Assembly: GCA_021531385.1 (NCBI GenBank)
Contig: JAFBIR010000004.1
Span: 181,469 to 245,468, forward strand
Origin: Parabacteroides distasonis
GTDB lineage: Bacteria > Bacteroidota > Bacteroidia > Bacteroidales > Tannerellaceae
Reading direction: 5' to 3'
Length of the DNA: 64,000 nt
Part shown: positions 26,116-33,963 of the stretch, piece after piece
How the letters are laid out: every line of letters starts with the position of its first letter
How positions within the stretch are numbered: the stretch's first letter is position 1
Notes under the pieces: generated by a model
Told to the model about the DNA's origin: nothing
The model's database searches: none
Seen by the model: the letters and a program-made list of their open reading frames with translations, nothing else
Program-made: the position numbers and the translations under genes

Positions 26116-26812
26116 TTACGCCGATTTTATGTAATAGTTCATAGTAATGGCCCTCAGAGATTTTCTCTTCCTCAAATAGTTTACGTGCCTTCTCTCCAAA
26201 GTCTCCAATGACGAGTCCCCAATTGCCAGGTTCATACAGGGTCGTAGCATATCCATATTCACGAGCGGTACGTTTAATGGGGTAGGAGGCATATCGATCC
26301 CTCCCTGCCCGATCAAGCAGACCCAGATCGAATAGGCGATTCAGCACAGCGGAATGAGAAACGGAAAAATAGTGCTCTATTCGAAGAATAGAAGCCATGG
26401 ATACTTGGCCGGTTCGCAGCTCTTCATCGGGAATGAGTTGCTTGACACCAACAGTGGGCATCAGAAACATTTGCGCAAAAGCATCCGCATACTGTTCGGA
26501 TTCGCTTTTCTTGCCATCAGACCCGCAGTTATGAGGTGTTGGATTGGCCTCAATAAATAAATGATATAATTCATGCGCAATGGTGAAATGCTGACGACAA
26601 CGAGGCTGATTCGCATTGACGAGCATGAAACGTTTTTCCCCCCTTCGGAGACTCATCCCGGAGAAAGAACTCGAAAGCGGACGATAGAGTGTCAATACTT
26701 TCAGTTTTAGCAACAGGCTTTTGAGATTGACTGCCTCGGCATCGCTTAATCCCACAGACATGCGGAAGCGAGAGACCTGGCTCTCGATGAGGTTTAGCCA
26801 TGCTTTTTTCAT
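26099..26812 (-). CDS. ImmA/IrrE-family metallopeptidase
   Basis: A 237-residue protein with the zinc-peptidase motif HELYH (His80, Glu81, His84) in IAHELYHLFIE, followed by ESEQYADAFAQMFLMP with the third ligand Glu106, as in the COG2856 family. Its C-terminal half (about 130-237) is family-specific, with SVSHSAVLNRLFDLGLL reminiscent of a DNA-binding or recognition helix. Members cleave XRE repressors (ImmA) or sensors (IrrE). Its ATG overlaps the XRE stop by 4 nt (ATGA), so the XRE protein is the expected target. The PIN-like gene overlaps its end. Confidence 0.88.
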   Translation of the reverse strand: MKKAWLNLIESQVSRFRMSVGLSDAEAVNLKSLLLKLKVLTLYRPLSSSFSGMSLRRGEKRFMLVNANQPRCRQHFTIAHELYHLFIEANPTPHNCGSDGKKSESEQYADAFAQMFLMPTVGVKQLIPDEELRTGQVSMASILRIEHYFSVSHSAVLNRLFDLGLLDRAGRDRYASYPIKRTAREYGYATTLYEPGNWGLVIGDFGEKARKLFEEEKISEGHYYELLHKIGVNGNED

Positions 26813-27144
26813 TTAGACTCTATTGCCTCCATTTTAAGGTATGACTTCACGATGTCTTTGAAATGCAAAATCTCCGTCGCATCCTCAGGCGTGATGCCAT
26901 TGATACGGAAAGCGGAGGCGAAAATCAGGTCATCTACATGCTCGTTTTCCTCAAAAAGCATGACCATATCACACCCGAAAAAATCGCTGATTCTCTCGAG
27001 CACGTCATACGGAGCCTCTCTATCACCCGATTCGTAGTTGCTGTAGGCGGATCTTGTGATGCCTATCGCCTGCGAAATCTCCTCTTGGGTGTATCGAGCC
27101 GCTTCTCTTAGTTTCCTTAGGTTTTCTGCTATTATGCTGTTCAT
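26809..27144 (-). CDS. XRE-family repressor/antitoxin-like protein
   Basis: The start at 27144 (MNSIIAENLRKLREAARYTQ) is preferred to the 28-codon-longer frame because it begins at the HTH domain and leaves the promoter/operator free. The 111-residue protein has a helix-turn-helix at about residues 6-60 (SQAIGITRSAYSNYESGD is the recognition part) and a C-terminal acidic region (ENEHVDDLIFASAFRI) that may bind partner proteins. It is the first gene of an XRE/ImmA/PIN operon behind an inverted repeat overlapping the promoter, so negative self-regulation is likely. Confidence 0.9.
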   Translation of the reverse strand: MNSIIAENLRKLREAARYTQEEISQAIGITRSAYSNYESGDREAPYDVLERISDFFGCDMVMLFEENEHVDDLIFASAFRINGITPEDATEILHFKDIVKSYLKMEAIESK

Positions 27145-27160
27145 GGAATCTATATTTTCC

Positions 27161-27205
27161 GTGGCAAATTTAGCTATTATCTTTAGATATGCCAATTTTT
27201 GCCAC
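27161..27205 (-). promoter_or_regulatory. XRE operon promoter inside an inverted-repeat operator
   Basis: On the minus strand TTG (27195-27193) and TAAATTTG (27172-27165) with 20 nt spacing form the promoter. An exact 8-bp inverted repeat, GTGGCAAA (27161-27168) and TTTGCCAC (27198-27205), encloses it: one arm overlaps the -7 box and the other lies just beyond the -33 box. A dimer binding both arms would block transcription, so this is the likely operator for the XRE protein. It could also serve ImmA/IrrE-driven release. Confidence 0.7.
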
Positions 27206-27224
27206 GAAATAATTACAGCGCTTC

Positions 27225-27653
27225 TCACTCCACCACCCGCAAATAAATCTCTCGATCCGCCTTTTGGGCGGCGGTGATGACGGTGAGGATACGCTGCAGG
27301 GCCGCTTGGCTATGGGCGAGCTGACCGGGAGCGATACGCTCGCCGGGGAGGATGCAACCACGGGTGTCGGCCACGGTGTTACCCGCATGGATGCGGATGC
27401 CCGTGAAGCCGGGTACTTGCCACAGCAGGGGCAACCAACGACCGAACTTGGGGCTGCGGGTGAGCAACAGCCGATAGGTGCCCGCCGGGATGCACCCCTT
27501 CCCCTCCCGCTGCTCCGCCAAGAGGAGGTGAGGAGAGGGAGGCTCTAAGGTGTCGGCCAGGCGATTGCCGGCTTCGTCGAACAGGATGCCATCCGTGAAA
27601 TCGGAGGTGTAGGCGATGCGACGCAACTTGAGATAATACTGTTTCTCCATCAT
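27225..27653 (-). CDS. DUF5675 family protein
   Basis: A 142-residue protein beginning MMEKQYYLKLRRIAYTSDF (or from the second Met), with the DUF5675 blocks LADTLEPP, GKGCIPAGTYRLLLTRSPKFG, PLLWQVPGFTGIRIHAGN and DTRGCILPGERI (conserved His-x-Gly-Asn plus Cys). Members occur in prophages and Bacteroidales accessory loci, and the fold has been compared to L,D-transpeptidase-like or lysis proteins; activity is not established. There is no signal peptide. It lies 25 bp downstream of the VapE-like gene and probably shares its transcript. Confidence 0.85.
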   Translation of the reverse strand: MMEKQYYLKLRRIAYTSDFTDGILFDEAGNRLADTLEPPSPHLLLAEQREGKGCIPAGTYRLLLTRSPKFGRWLPLLWQVPGFTGIRIHAGNTVADTRGCILPGERIAPGQLAHSQAALQRILTVITAAQKADREIYLRVVE

Positions 27654-27677
27654 GATCTGTCGGTTTTAGGGGTATGT

Positions 27678-30038
27678 TTATTCGTTTCGCTTACTCTCTG
27701 TCTTGCGGTAGGAGCCATCGGCCAGACGCACGATGAACTTGCGGTGCACCCATTGGTTGAGCATCCCTTTCGTCTGCTCCACCGGACGCTCATCTTCCCG
27801 GCGCACACGCACGGCATCCTCGTAGGTGAATTGCTCCGGCAACTGCTCCAAGAGGTTGCGTGGCCCCCGCTTGTTGCCCAGGTTGTTTCCCTCGTTCTCC
27901 TTGCGGATTGCCTCGCCGAAGAACTTCATCTTACACCAGAGGTCGTAGTAGAGGCTCCAGCGGATGAAGTCGTCGTAGCGCTTGTCCCACTGGCCGCCAC
28001 TGGCCACATAGAGCACGCACGCCTTCAGGTAGGCGATGATGTTCGCACGTTGCGACAGCTCCCAGAAGTCCCGGTCTTGCGTCAGCGTGGCCTCTTTGCC
28101 CAACTCCTTGTTCAGCCGCTTCGCCAACCGGAGGGGGCCGGGGCAGTCAATCTCACCGCAGGCATTCACTAACCGCTCGATGTAGGGACGTAAGGCCTCC
28201 TCGAAGGCCTCGTCGTAAGTGCCGAAGATGGGAATCTGCGCGCCAATGTCTTGCGGCTCGATGAAGGAGAAGCCGATACGGCTGATGGGGCCATCGATCA
28301 AGACCAGCTTGAAGTAGCTGCGCACCTTCTTCAGCGTGGTGGAGGCGTTCCAGTTGAAGCGGATGCAGACGGAGCCGCTGACCGATCGCTCGCTGACACG
28401 GGTCTGCCCGTAGCGGTTATCGGGGTCGAAAGCCAAGCAGATGATGCGGAAATGCTCCTGCCGGGTGCCGCCGTTGCCCTTCAGCGCGTCAAACTGATCC
28501 AGCTCGTTGAGCCGGGCATAGAGGAAATGGCCCTCCGCGTCGATCAGGCGCTGCACGAAGGCGGCGTTGGTGCAATCGGGGTCCAGCTCCTGGATGATCA
28601 GCCCTTCGGGGCGTGGCGACTTGTCTTTGTTGGCACCCGCCGTGGCCATCTCTCGCTTCCACTCCCGTTCCCGCTCCCGGTTCTTCTCGTCCCGCTGGCG
28701 AATATCGGCCATGATGTAGTCGATCGGCTTGTTCACGCAGCCCTTGCCGGCACCTGATCCGCCCACCAATATAGACATGATCGTCGCCTCGTGCCACACG
28801 TTGTCGATATAGCGAAAACGGGTTTTACAGAGGTGTGCCGCCAACGGCGGGAAGATGGCGTTAGCCACCGCCGCCCGGTAGATGGAGGGGGTCTTGCTTA
28901 CCAATAGCTCAATCATCGGAGGCAGTCGGCGAGGCAGGGCGGGAGGGGTGTCGAAGAGCGAATCGTCAGCCTGCTCCTCGTCCGTCGGCTGCTCTTTGTG
29001 CAGCTCTTCACGTGCCCGGTTGAGGGCTTTCTGCAGCTTCTTGGGCAGGTAGGGCATGAGGGCATGGGTGGTAGCGCTCTCCACTAATCGGCTCAGCTCC
29101 TCGTCGCTCAATCCATAGTTGGGGATGACCCGTAGCAACAGCTCCTTGCTATTGTCGCAGATGTAGCGCAGGTTCACCGCCAAGCGATGCAGCTTCATGT
29201 TGCGCTCGCCCACCACCGGCTCGCCACCCTCTTGCGCCCACCACGCCTCGATGATCTTGCTGTAATGAATACCCTTGAAGGTCAGCTCCTCCTCCGGGGA
29301 AAGGGCCGTGACCGCCGTCTCATCCGCTGCCTGCGGGTTATCCTGTGGCGCAGGGAGCAGCTCCGCCGGGATGACCGGCGCAGGGGGAGTGACCGTGAGG
29401 GGTGACAGTGGAAGCTGATGGCCGGAGAAAAGCCCCTCCTCGTCGATGTAGAGCAGGTAACGTTCCCAGACGAGGAAGCTGCAGCGGGCATAGTCCTTCA
29501 CGCTCCCGTCATAGTCAGTGTCGCCCAGCCGGGCAGCCATCGCCTGTTGCCCCTCGGCCAAGGTGAGCCCTTGGGGAAGGCGGAAGATGAGCCGCAGCCC
29601 TAACCCGGAGGGGGTGATGTGCACCAAGAGGATGCCCAGCTCCGCCTCACGCCCCTTGATGTGCGTGTCGTAGTAGCCCTTGGGATCGGGCAGGTGATCC
29701 TTGTCATACATGCAGAAGCCGGAGGGGATCGCCCCTGCGTTCTTCCGCTTGCCATCGGTGAAGGTGGCGTGTGGGGTGAGGATAGGGAGACGTCGCTTCA
29801 GTTTCGCCTTCTCGTCGTCATACGCCTCGTCGCTGATCACGCCCTGCTGCAGCTGCCCGATGAGGGCGGCCAATTGCTCGCAGCAGCGGCTCGTGTGCGT
29901 GGATCGCACGGCTTGCCAAAACAGTTCCTGTGTGCAGGGCTGGACGGTAGCGCTGATACTGTTTGCGATACCCATTCGCCCCGTTGCCTCGCTCGTGCCT
30001 TGCGGCATTGTTGTCATGTTCTTGCTCATATCCTTCAA
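27678..30038 (-). CDS. VapE/BT4734-type primase-helicase-like P-loop protein
   Basis: A 786-residue protein. The N-terminal part, after a variable leader, has VHITPSGLGLRLIFRLPQGL and SVKDYARCSFLVW, the BT4734/BF3469-type primase-like (AEP-derived) domain. A helical linker (about 245-350) follows. Then a DUF3987/P-loop domain from about residue 410 carries ILVGGSGAGKGCVNK (Walker A near 420-428) and RLNELDQFDAL (Walker B-like, near 505). The C-terminal region includes a winged-helix-like end (LNQWVHRKFIVRLADGSYRK). Such proteins accompany HU and smalltalk genes in Bacteroidales and look like replication proteins of mobile elements, but their role is not known. Several in-frame Met codons make the exact start uncertain. 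Confidence 0.82.
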   Translation of the reverse strand: MKDMSKNMTTMPQGTSEATGRMGIANSISATVQPCTQELFWQAVRSTHTSRCCEQLAALIGQLQQGVISDEAYDDEKAKLKRRLPILTPHATFTDGKRKNAGAIPSGFCMYDKDHLPDPKGYYDTHIKGREAELGILLVHITPSGLGLRLIFRLPQGLTLAEGQQAMAARLGDTDYDGSVKDYARCSFLVWERYLLYIDEEGLFSGHQLPLSPLTVTPPAPVIPAELLPAPQDNPQAADETAVTALSPEEELTFKGIHYSKIIEAWWAQEGGEPVVGERNMKLHRLAVNLRYICDNSKELLLRVIPNYGLSDEELSRLVESATTHALMPYLPKKLQKALNRAREELHKEQPTDEEQADDSLFDTPPALPRRLPPMIELLVSKTPSIYRAAVANAIFPPLAAHLCKTRFRYIDNVWHEATIMSILVGGSGAGKGCVNKPIDYIMADIRQRDEKNREREREWKREMATAGANKDKSPRPEGLIIQELDPDCTNAAFVQRLIDAEGHFLYARLNELDQFDALKGNGGTRQEHFRIICLAFDPDNRYGQTRVSERSVSGSVCIRFNWNASTTLKKVRSYFKLVLIDGPISRIGFSFIEPQDIGAQIPIFGTYDEAFEEALRPYIERLVNACGEIDCPGPLRLAKRLNKELGKEATLTQDRDFWELSQRANIIAYLKACVLYVASGGQWDKRYDDFIRWSLYYDLWCKMKFFGEAIRKENEGNNLGNKRGPRNLLEQLPEQFTYEDAVRVRREDERPVEQTKGMLNQWVHRKFIVRLADGSYRKTESKRNE

Positions 30039-30109
30039 TTTTATAATGAATAATCGAATGTTATGCCGGAACTCTTCGTAAGCGCCTGCTTAGGAGCCCC
30101 TTGCGAGAG

Positions 30110-30140
30110 CAAAAGTAGTATGGGGGCATTCCCCGCACAA
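30110..30140 (-). promoter_or_regulatory. Promoter of the VapE-like/DUF5675 pair
   Basis: TTG (30140-30138), 20 nt, then TACTTTTG (30117-30110) on the minus strand is a good Bacteroidetes promoter, about 70 bp before the VapE-like start. Confidence 0.65.
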
Positions 30141-30158
30141 TACCTATGAGGGAGGCTG

Positions 30159-30181
30159 ATAGGGAGATAGGGACTCCCTAT
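30159..30181. terminator. Small palindrome, possible terminator
   Basis: ATAGGGAG and CTCCCTAT form an exact 8-bp stem around a 7-nt loop, lying after the AAA-ATPase/nuclease gene on the minus strand. No T-tract follows, so its role is uncertain. Confidence 0.4.
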
Positions 30182-30279
30182 GTGGTTGGTTTATTAAGCT
30201 GGATATAAATGGAATACGCCTGCTTTCTCAAACGGTCAACAGGCATACATTTGGTAGAAAGAAAAGAAATACCCTATGT

Positions 30280-31878
30280 TCAACGAGCAAGGCTATACCC
30301 GAAGTCGTTGATGGTGCCGGTTTCGGAAGAGAAGCTGATGCCCACCTTATAGAGCTTACGAGGATCAGAGGCATAGGGCAAGGCATAGCCTTTCTCGTCG
30401 ATCTGTTTCAGGGCCACCGCAGCCGTGCTGTTGAGCTTGAACTCGAAGAGATAGATATAACCGGGACATTCCAGCACGCAGTCGATGCGCCCCTGGCTGG
30501 TCTCCTTCTCCACATAGACGCTGAATTTACCTAACATGCGCATGATGAGGTAGAAGGTATATTGGAAATGGCGCTCGCACGCCTGCTCGTCCTGCTTCCG
30601 CTGGAAGCGGTAGGAGATGTCGGCCAGAAAAGCGGTTAGCTGGCGATGGAAAGTGTCAAGATCGCCTGCCTCTAAGGAGTCAGTCACCTCATTCAGCCAA
30701 TTGGTTTGGTTATCGCCACTTTGGAAATAGTCGGCAGCCAGCAGAGAAACCATCCCGCTACGCACCTCCTCGTTGGGAAAATCCAGCAGGTAGGCGTTGC
30801 GACGCGGATGATAGTCCTTGATCGTCAGGTAGCCGCTCTGATAGAGCATGGGGAGGGGATGCTGACGAGTTGCCTTATAGTTGATGAACTCGGCAGCATC
30901 GTAATACTTGCCTGCCATCTCGTTGATCTGCTCGTGGTTGTCTGCCATGAGGCGCATCAGGTAGGTGGGAGTTCCGGTGGCAAACCAGAAGTCGTCGAAG
31001 CGCTGGCAATCCAAGCAGTTGAGCAAGCTAAAGGGATTGAACACATCCTCCATCCGCCCGCTGAAGTGGTAGCCGTCATACTTCCGTTTCAGCCGTTCGA
31101 TGGTCTCCTCCTTCGTCATGCCATTGGCCTCTCCTAACTCCTCGATCTGCTTGTCGAACACCTGAAGCAACTCAGCCTTGGTAATGCCACAGAGGGCATC
31201 GAAACGGGCATCGAGGCTGATGTCCTTGGGTTGGTTGAATCCGCTGAAGACGCTGACCTGTGAGAACTTCGTCACACCTGTGAGCAGCACGAACTGCAGG
31301 TGCTTGTCGGCCAGCTTGAACACGCTGTAAAACCCTTTCAGTTGCTCCCGGTTGTAGTCTTCCAAGGTCTGCATCTCGTCCGTGATAACGGGAGAGGGGA
31401 TGCGGGCGTTCATTACGTCGAGCAACGGCTTGTCGTATTCGTCCACCAACACCACGGCTCGCCGCCCCGTCTGCTTATGGGCCGCCTCTAAGACGTTACA
31501 GAATCGGAGGCTAATGTCTGCGATGCTTGCCGTAAGCCCGTACTTTTTCTCTGCATTCTCCACAAACTGATTGAGCACTTCAACCAACATCCCCTGATTC
31601 GTGAAATTGGCCCCATTAAAGTCAATATGAAACACGGGATAGCTCAGCCACTCCTGTTCCAACTGGTTGATGGCTAACCCCTGAAAGTACTCTTTACGCC
31701 CTAAGAAATAGTTCTCCAAGGTGGAGACCAAGAGGCTCTTGCCGAACCGCCGTGGACGGCTAAGGAAATAGATTCTCCCCTCCGTGACCAACCGATAGAG
31801 CAGGGCGGTCTTGTCCACATAGATAAAACCGTCCTCTCTAATCCGCTCGAAGCTCTGTATGCCAATCGGGTATTTCAT
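30280..31878 (-). CDS. AAA-ATPase with C-terminal PD-(D/E)XK nuclease-like domain
   Basis: A 532-residue protein of the AAA_34/DUF1703 type, abundant in Bacteroidales. It opens YPIGIQSFERIREDGFIYVD, followed by the P-loop RPRRFGKSLL (Gly-Lys-Ser near residues 47-49), a Walker B at VVLVDEYDKPLLD and sensor RFDALCGITKAEL. The C-terminal 80 residues (RIDCVLECPGYIYLFEFKLN) show the D...E-x-K of a PD-(D/E)XK nuclease. Proteins of this kind are plausible defence or mobile-element functions but none has a clear assigned task. It sits between the VapE-like gene and two unknown genes, in the same orientation. Confidence 0.88.
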   Translation of the reverse strand: MKYPIGIQSFERIREDGFIYVDKTALLYRLVTEGRIYFLSRPRRFGKSLLVSTLENYFLGRKEYFQGLAINQLEQEWLSYPVFHIDFNGANFTNQGMLVEVLNQFVENAEKKYGLTASIADISLRFCNVLEAAHKQTGRRAVVLVDEYDKPLLDVMNARIPSPVITDEMQTLEDYNREQLKGFYSVFKLADKHLQFVLLTGVTKFSQVSVFSGFNQPKDISLDARFDALCGITKAELLQVFDKQIEELGEANGMTKEETIERLKRKYDGYHFSGRMEDVFNPFSLLNCLDCQRFDDFWFATGTPTYLMRLMADNHEQINEMAGKYYDAAEFINYKATRQHPLPMLYQSGYLTIKDYHPRRNAYLLDFPNEEVRSGMVSLLAADYFQSGDNQTNWLNEVTDSLEAGDLDTFHRQLTAFLADISYRFQRKQDEQACERHFQYTFYLIMRMLGKFSVYVEKETSQGRIDCVLECPGYIYLFEFKLNSTAAVALKQIDEKGYALPYASDPRKLYKVGISFSSETGTINDFGYSLAR

Positions 31879-31941
31879 AGCGCTACCTGTTTATATCTTT
31901 ATGCTGCAGCGAAGATACGCAAAATAATCAGACAATGGGCT

Positions 31942-32454
31942 TCACCATGCTTTTTTATTGAATGGCAGCAAGATCTTGTCGAGCTCTTGCTGGAAGGCTT
32001 GCGCTTGATCGGGATGATCCTTGTATAGATCGCTGAGGGCACCGCTGATCGTCTGCTTTTTGGCGGGCATCTGCCAGTAATCCTTGCAATAGTATTGCAG
32101 GTACTCAGCAGATCCAAACAGGGTGCCCAGCGTCTTGGCCATCAAAGCCCGTTTCCCTGTGGTCAGGAAGCGAAGCTTTTTGTTCTGCGCAGTTTCCTTC
32201 TTCGTGTAGAATTTATACTCCTTGTTCAAGAGGCCTGCGCCATACAGCAGGTGCATGGCGTTCAGCTCTTGGGCGGTCAACTTGGGCGGTTGCGCCTCGG
32301 GTACGATCTCGCAGGGTGTTTCTTCGGGGGGCTGCGGAGAGGCTGACGGACTTTGTTGCGCCTCGTTTGCGCCGATGGTGACGTTGGCCACTTGGTTGTC
32401 GTGAATGTCGGTCATGAAGACCTGTTGCGGATTGCTCTGAAAGATGACTTGCAT
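31942..32454 (-). CDS. Unknown protein with N-terminal DIHDN segment
   Basis: A 170-residue protein I cannot assign. The N-terminus is QVFMTDIHDNQVANVTIGAN, an Asn/Ile/His motif, followed by a Pro/Gln-rich linker and a helical domain (KLTAQELNAMHLLYGAGLLN; TGKRALMAKTLGTLFGSAEY). Its stop and the downstream ATPase start leave 63 bp, and the upstream gene ends 4 bp before its ATG. The motif resembles the C-terminus of the preceding 202-residue protein (NDIHHNDN), which suggests the two act together. Found within an accessory island; no signal peptide or membrane segment. Confidence 0.7.
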   Translation of the reverse strand: MQVIFQSNPQQVFMTDIHDNQVANVTIGANEAQQSPSASPQPPEETPCEIVPEAQPPKLTAQELNAMHLLYGAGLLNKEYKFYTKKETAQNKKLRFLTTGKRALMAKTLGTLFGSAEYLQYYCKDYWQMPAKKQTISGALSDLYKDHPDQAQAFQQELDKILLPFNKKAW

Positions 32455-32458
32455 AGGC

Positions 32459-33067
32459 TTATGAATGGATTTGGGTGTTGTTATTATCGTTGTGATGAAT
32501 ATCGTTGAGGTTTACCGTGTTGGCATGGATGTGCACGGTGCGGCCATCGCCGGTTGGGATCGCTCCTGCTTTCGCTTCCGCTCTTGCTCTGGCTGCTTGC
32601 GCCTGCTCCAGGTCGTACTCCAACAGCCTTGCCATCTCCGTCAGTTTCTTCAGCTGTTTCGAAAGCGGCAGCGTTTGCAACTGATGAATAAGCGTCTTCA
32701 GCTGCTTATTCTCCGCTTGCGCCTCTGTCAAATCCTTCCTCAGCTGCTCGTTCTCCGCTTGCACCTTTTTCAGCTCCTCTTGGGCTTGCTTGAGCGCTTG
32801 TTGGGCGGGGACAGGAACGGATGGTTGCAGCTTATCCAGCTCGTCGTTGAGCGTATCCACAATGATCTGAAGATGGGGGAAATCATGTGTTCTCGGCTGT
32901 ATCAGTTGGATGGCCGCTTTCAAATGTTTTGCGGTCATGGGGGTTGTCACTTGGGGAGACGAACCGATTATCATTTTGATCCTTTGGGCATAAAGCTTGT
33001 TAAACAATTTGCCTTCCAAGGGACTTACATTCTCGACCAGTTTGTAAAACGCTCTGTGTGTCATCAT
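32459..33067 (-). CDS. Unknown coiled-coil protein with C-terminal Asn/His-rich tail
   Basis: A 202-residue protein with three parts: an N-terminal globular region (about 1-75, with SPLEGKLFNKLYAQRIKMII), a long coiled coil (about 85-170, repeating EELKKVQAENEQLRKDLTEA), and a tail RTVHIHANTVNLNDIHHNDN ending NNNTQIHS. The tail is low-complexity and beta-prone. The following gene has a matching DIHDN segment at its N-terminus, so they may dock or assemble through it. No known family; located in the island upstream of the VapE-like gene. The upstream promoter is a good match. Confidence 0.7.
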   Translation of the reverse strand: MMTHRAFYKLVENVSPLEGKLFNKLYAQRIKMIIGSSPQVTTPMTAKHLKAAIQLIQPRTHDFPHLQIIVDTLNDELDKLQPSVPVPAQQALKQAQEELKKVQAENEQLRKDLTEAQAENKQLKTLIHQLQTLPLSKQLKKLTEMARLLEYDLEQAQAARARAEAKAGAIPTGDGRTVHIHANTVNLNDIHHNDNNNTQIHS

Positions 33068-33103
33068 GTGTCATCTAGATTAGGTAAAACATATTCTTTT
33101 CTA

Positions 33104-33136
33104 CAAAGCTATACAAATCTTTCCACATATCCAAAT
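33104..33136 (-). promoter_or_regulatory. Promoter of the coiled-coil/DIHDN operon
   Basis: TTTG (33136-33133), 21 nt, then TAGCTTTG (33111-33104) on the minus strand. It lies 37 bp before the start codon of the 202-residue protein. Confidence 0.65.
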
Positions 33137-33157
33137 CCACCCCTCTATTTTTTCAGC

Positions 33158-33356
33158 GATGACAAATGACAAATGACAGTTTGTTATTTTGACCCCCCTA
33201 CGCTGCATAGAGGGGTATATAGATCTATTATCTATATATAATAATATATTATTTATATAATATTAAATATTATACTACCTATATATAGGTTGTTTGGGGA
33301 TATAGTGTGAGGGGAGGGTGTTCGATTTTCTAACTGTCATCTGTCATTTGTCATTG
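33158..33356. repeat. AT-rich core between inverted TGTCATT arrays
   Basis: Left array (33158-33182) and right array (33332-33356) are inverted copies of each other: each holds three tandem 7-bp units (TGACAAA on one side, TGTCATC/TGTCATT on the other), with two mismatches over 25 bp. Between them is a very AT-rich block of about 70 bp (33219-33290) with repeated TATATAA/TATTAAATATT. The region lies between the divergent coiled-coil and HU genes. It could be a replication origin-like site of a former mobile element, a recombination site or a shared control region. The 25534 copy is the third array in the window. Confidence 0.75.
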
Positions 33357-33410
33357 CCTGGTCAGGGCGTGCATATTTCATGTATTTTAAGAGTGTGGCG
33401 GGCGCTCATT

Positions 33411-33442
33411 TTTGGTAGCTGGGCTAAGTTGTGCTACCTTTG
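33411..33442 (+). promoter_or_regulatory. Promoter of the HU/smalltalk genes
   Basis: TTTG (33411-33414), 20 nt, then TACCTTTG (33435-33442). The leader before the HU ATG is about 50 nt. Confidence 0.75.
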
Positions 33443-33498
33443 CTACCAAGAGAAGAGAATATAGATACTAATATACTAACCCTTAAACTTTTATTTGT

Positions 33499-33942
33499 AT
33501 GGCTATTCGATATTCAGTAATCAAGCGAAAGAACTTGGGGAAGGACAAGACGGAGCATCCCCAGAAGTATTATGCGCAGGGCGTGAACGTGGCGCAGATC
33601 TCCTTTGAGACGGTGTGTGAGGAGGCGGCGGAGGCTTCGGCCATGACGACCGCGGATATGAAGGCGGCGGTGGACCGACTGACCTTGATCGTGAGTCGCT
33701 ACCTGAAGATGGGCTACAGCGTGAAGATCGGTGAGCTGGGTTGCATCCGCATGGCGATCGGCTCTACGGGCTCGCTGACGGAGGAGGAGTTTAGCGCGTC
33801 GATGATCAAGGAGCCGAAGGTGGTGTTTTACCCTGGCTCTATGTTGAAGCAGGCGAAGAAGAGTGTCTCCTTCTTGCGTATCAAGGGTGGCGAGGTAGCG
33901 CAGGAGCCGCCTCTCGAACCTGAGAACCCCGATGTTGTCTAA
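33499..33942 (+). CDS. HU-family DNA-binding protein
   Basis: A 147-residue protein with the HU fold of the Bacteroidales extended type. The start AIRYSVIKRKNLG and TPEKYYAQG-like segment (PQKYYAQGVNVAQISFETVC) precede the dimerisation helices (TADMKAAVDRLTLIVSRYLK) and the arm-containing part (YSVKIGELGCIRMAIGSTGS...PKVVFYPG). A Pro/Glu tail closes it. Such HU-like proteins are repeated many times per genome, usually beside smalltalk genes. It may organise DNA at the repeat-bearing region upstream. The smalltalk ATG lies 22 bp downstream, so they share a transcript. Confidence 0.9.
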   Translation: MAIRYSVIKRKNLGKDKTEHPQKYYAQGVNVAQISFETVCEEAAEASAMTTADMKAAVDRLTLIVSRYLKMGYSVKIGELGCIRMAIGSTGSLTEEEFSASMIKEPKVVFYPGSMLKQAKKSVSFLRIKGGEVAQEPPLEPENPDVV

Positions 33943-33963
33943 CCCTTTAACCCGTGATGAGCT

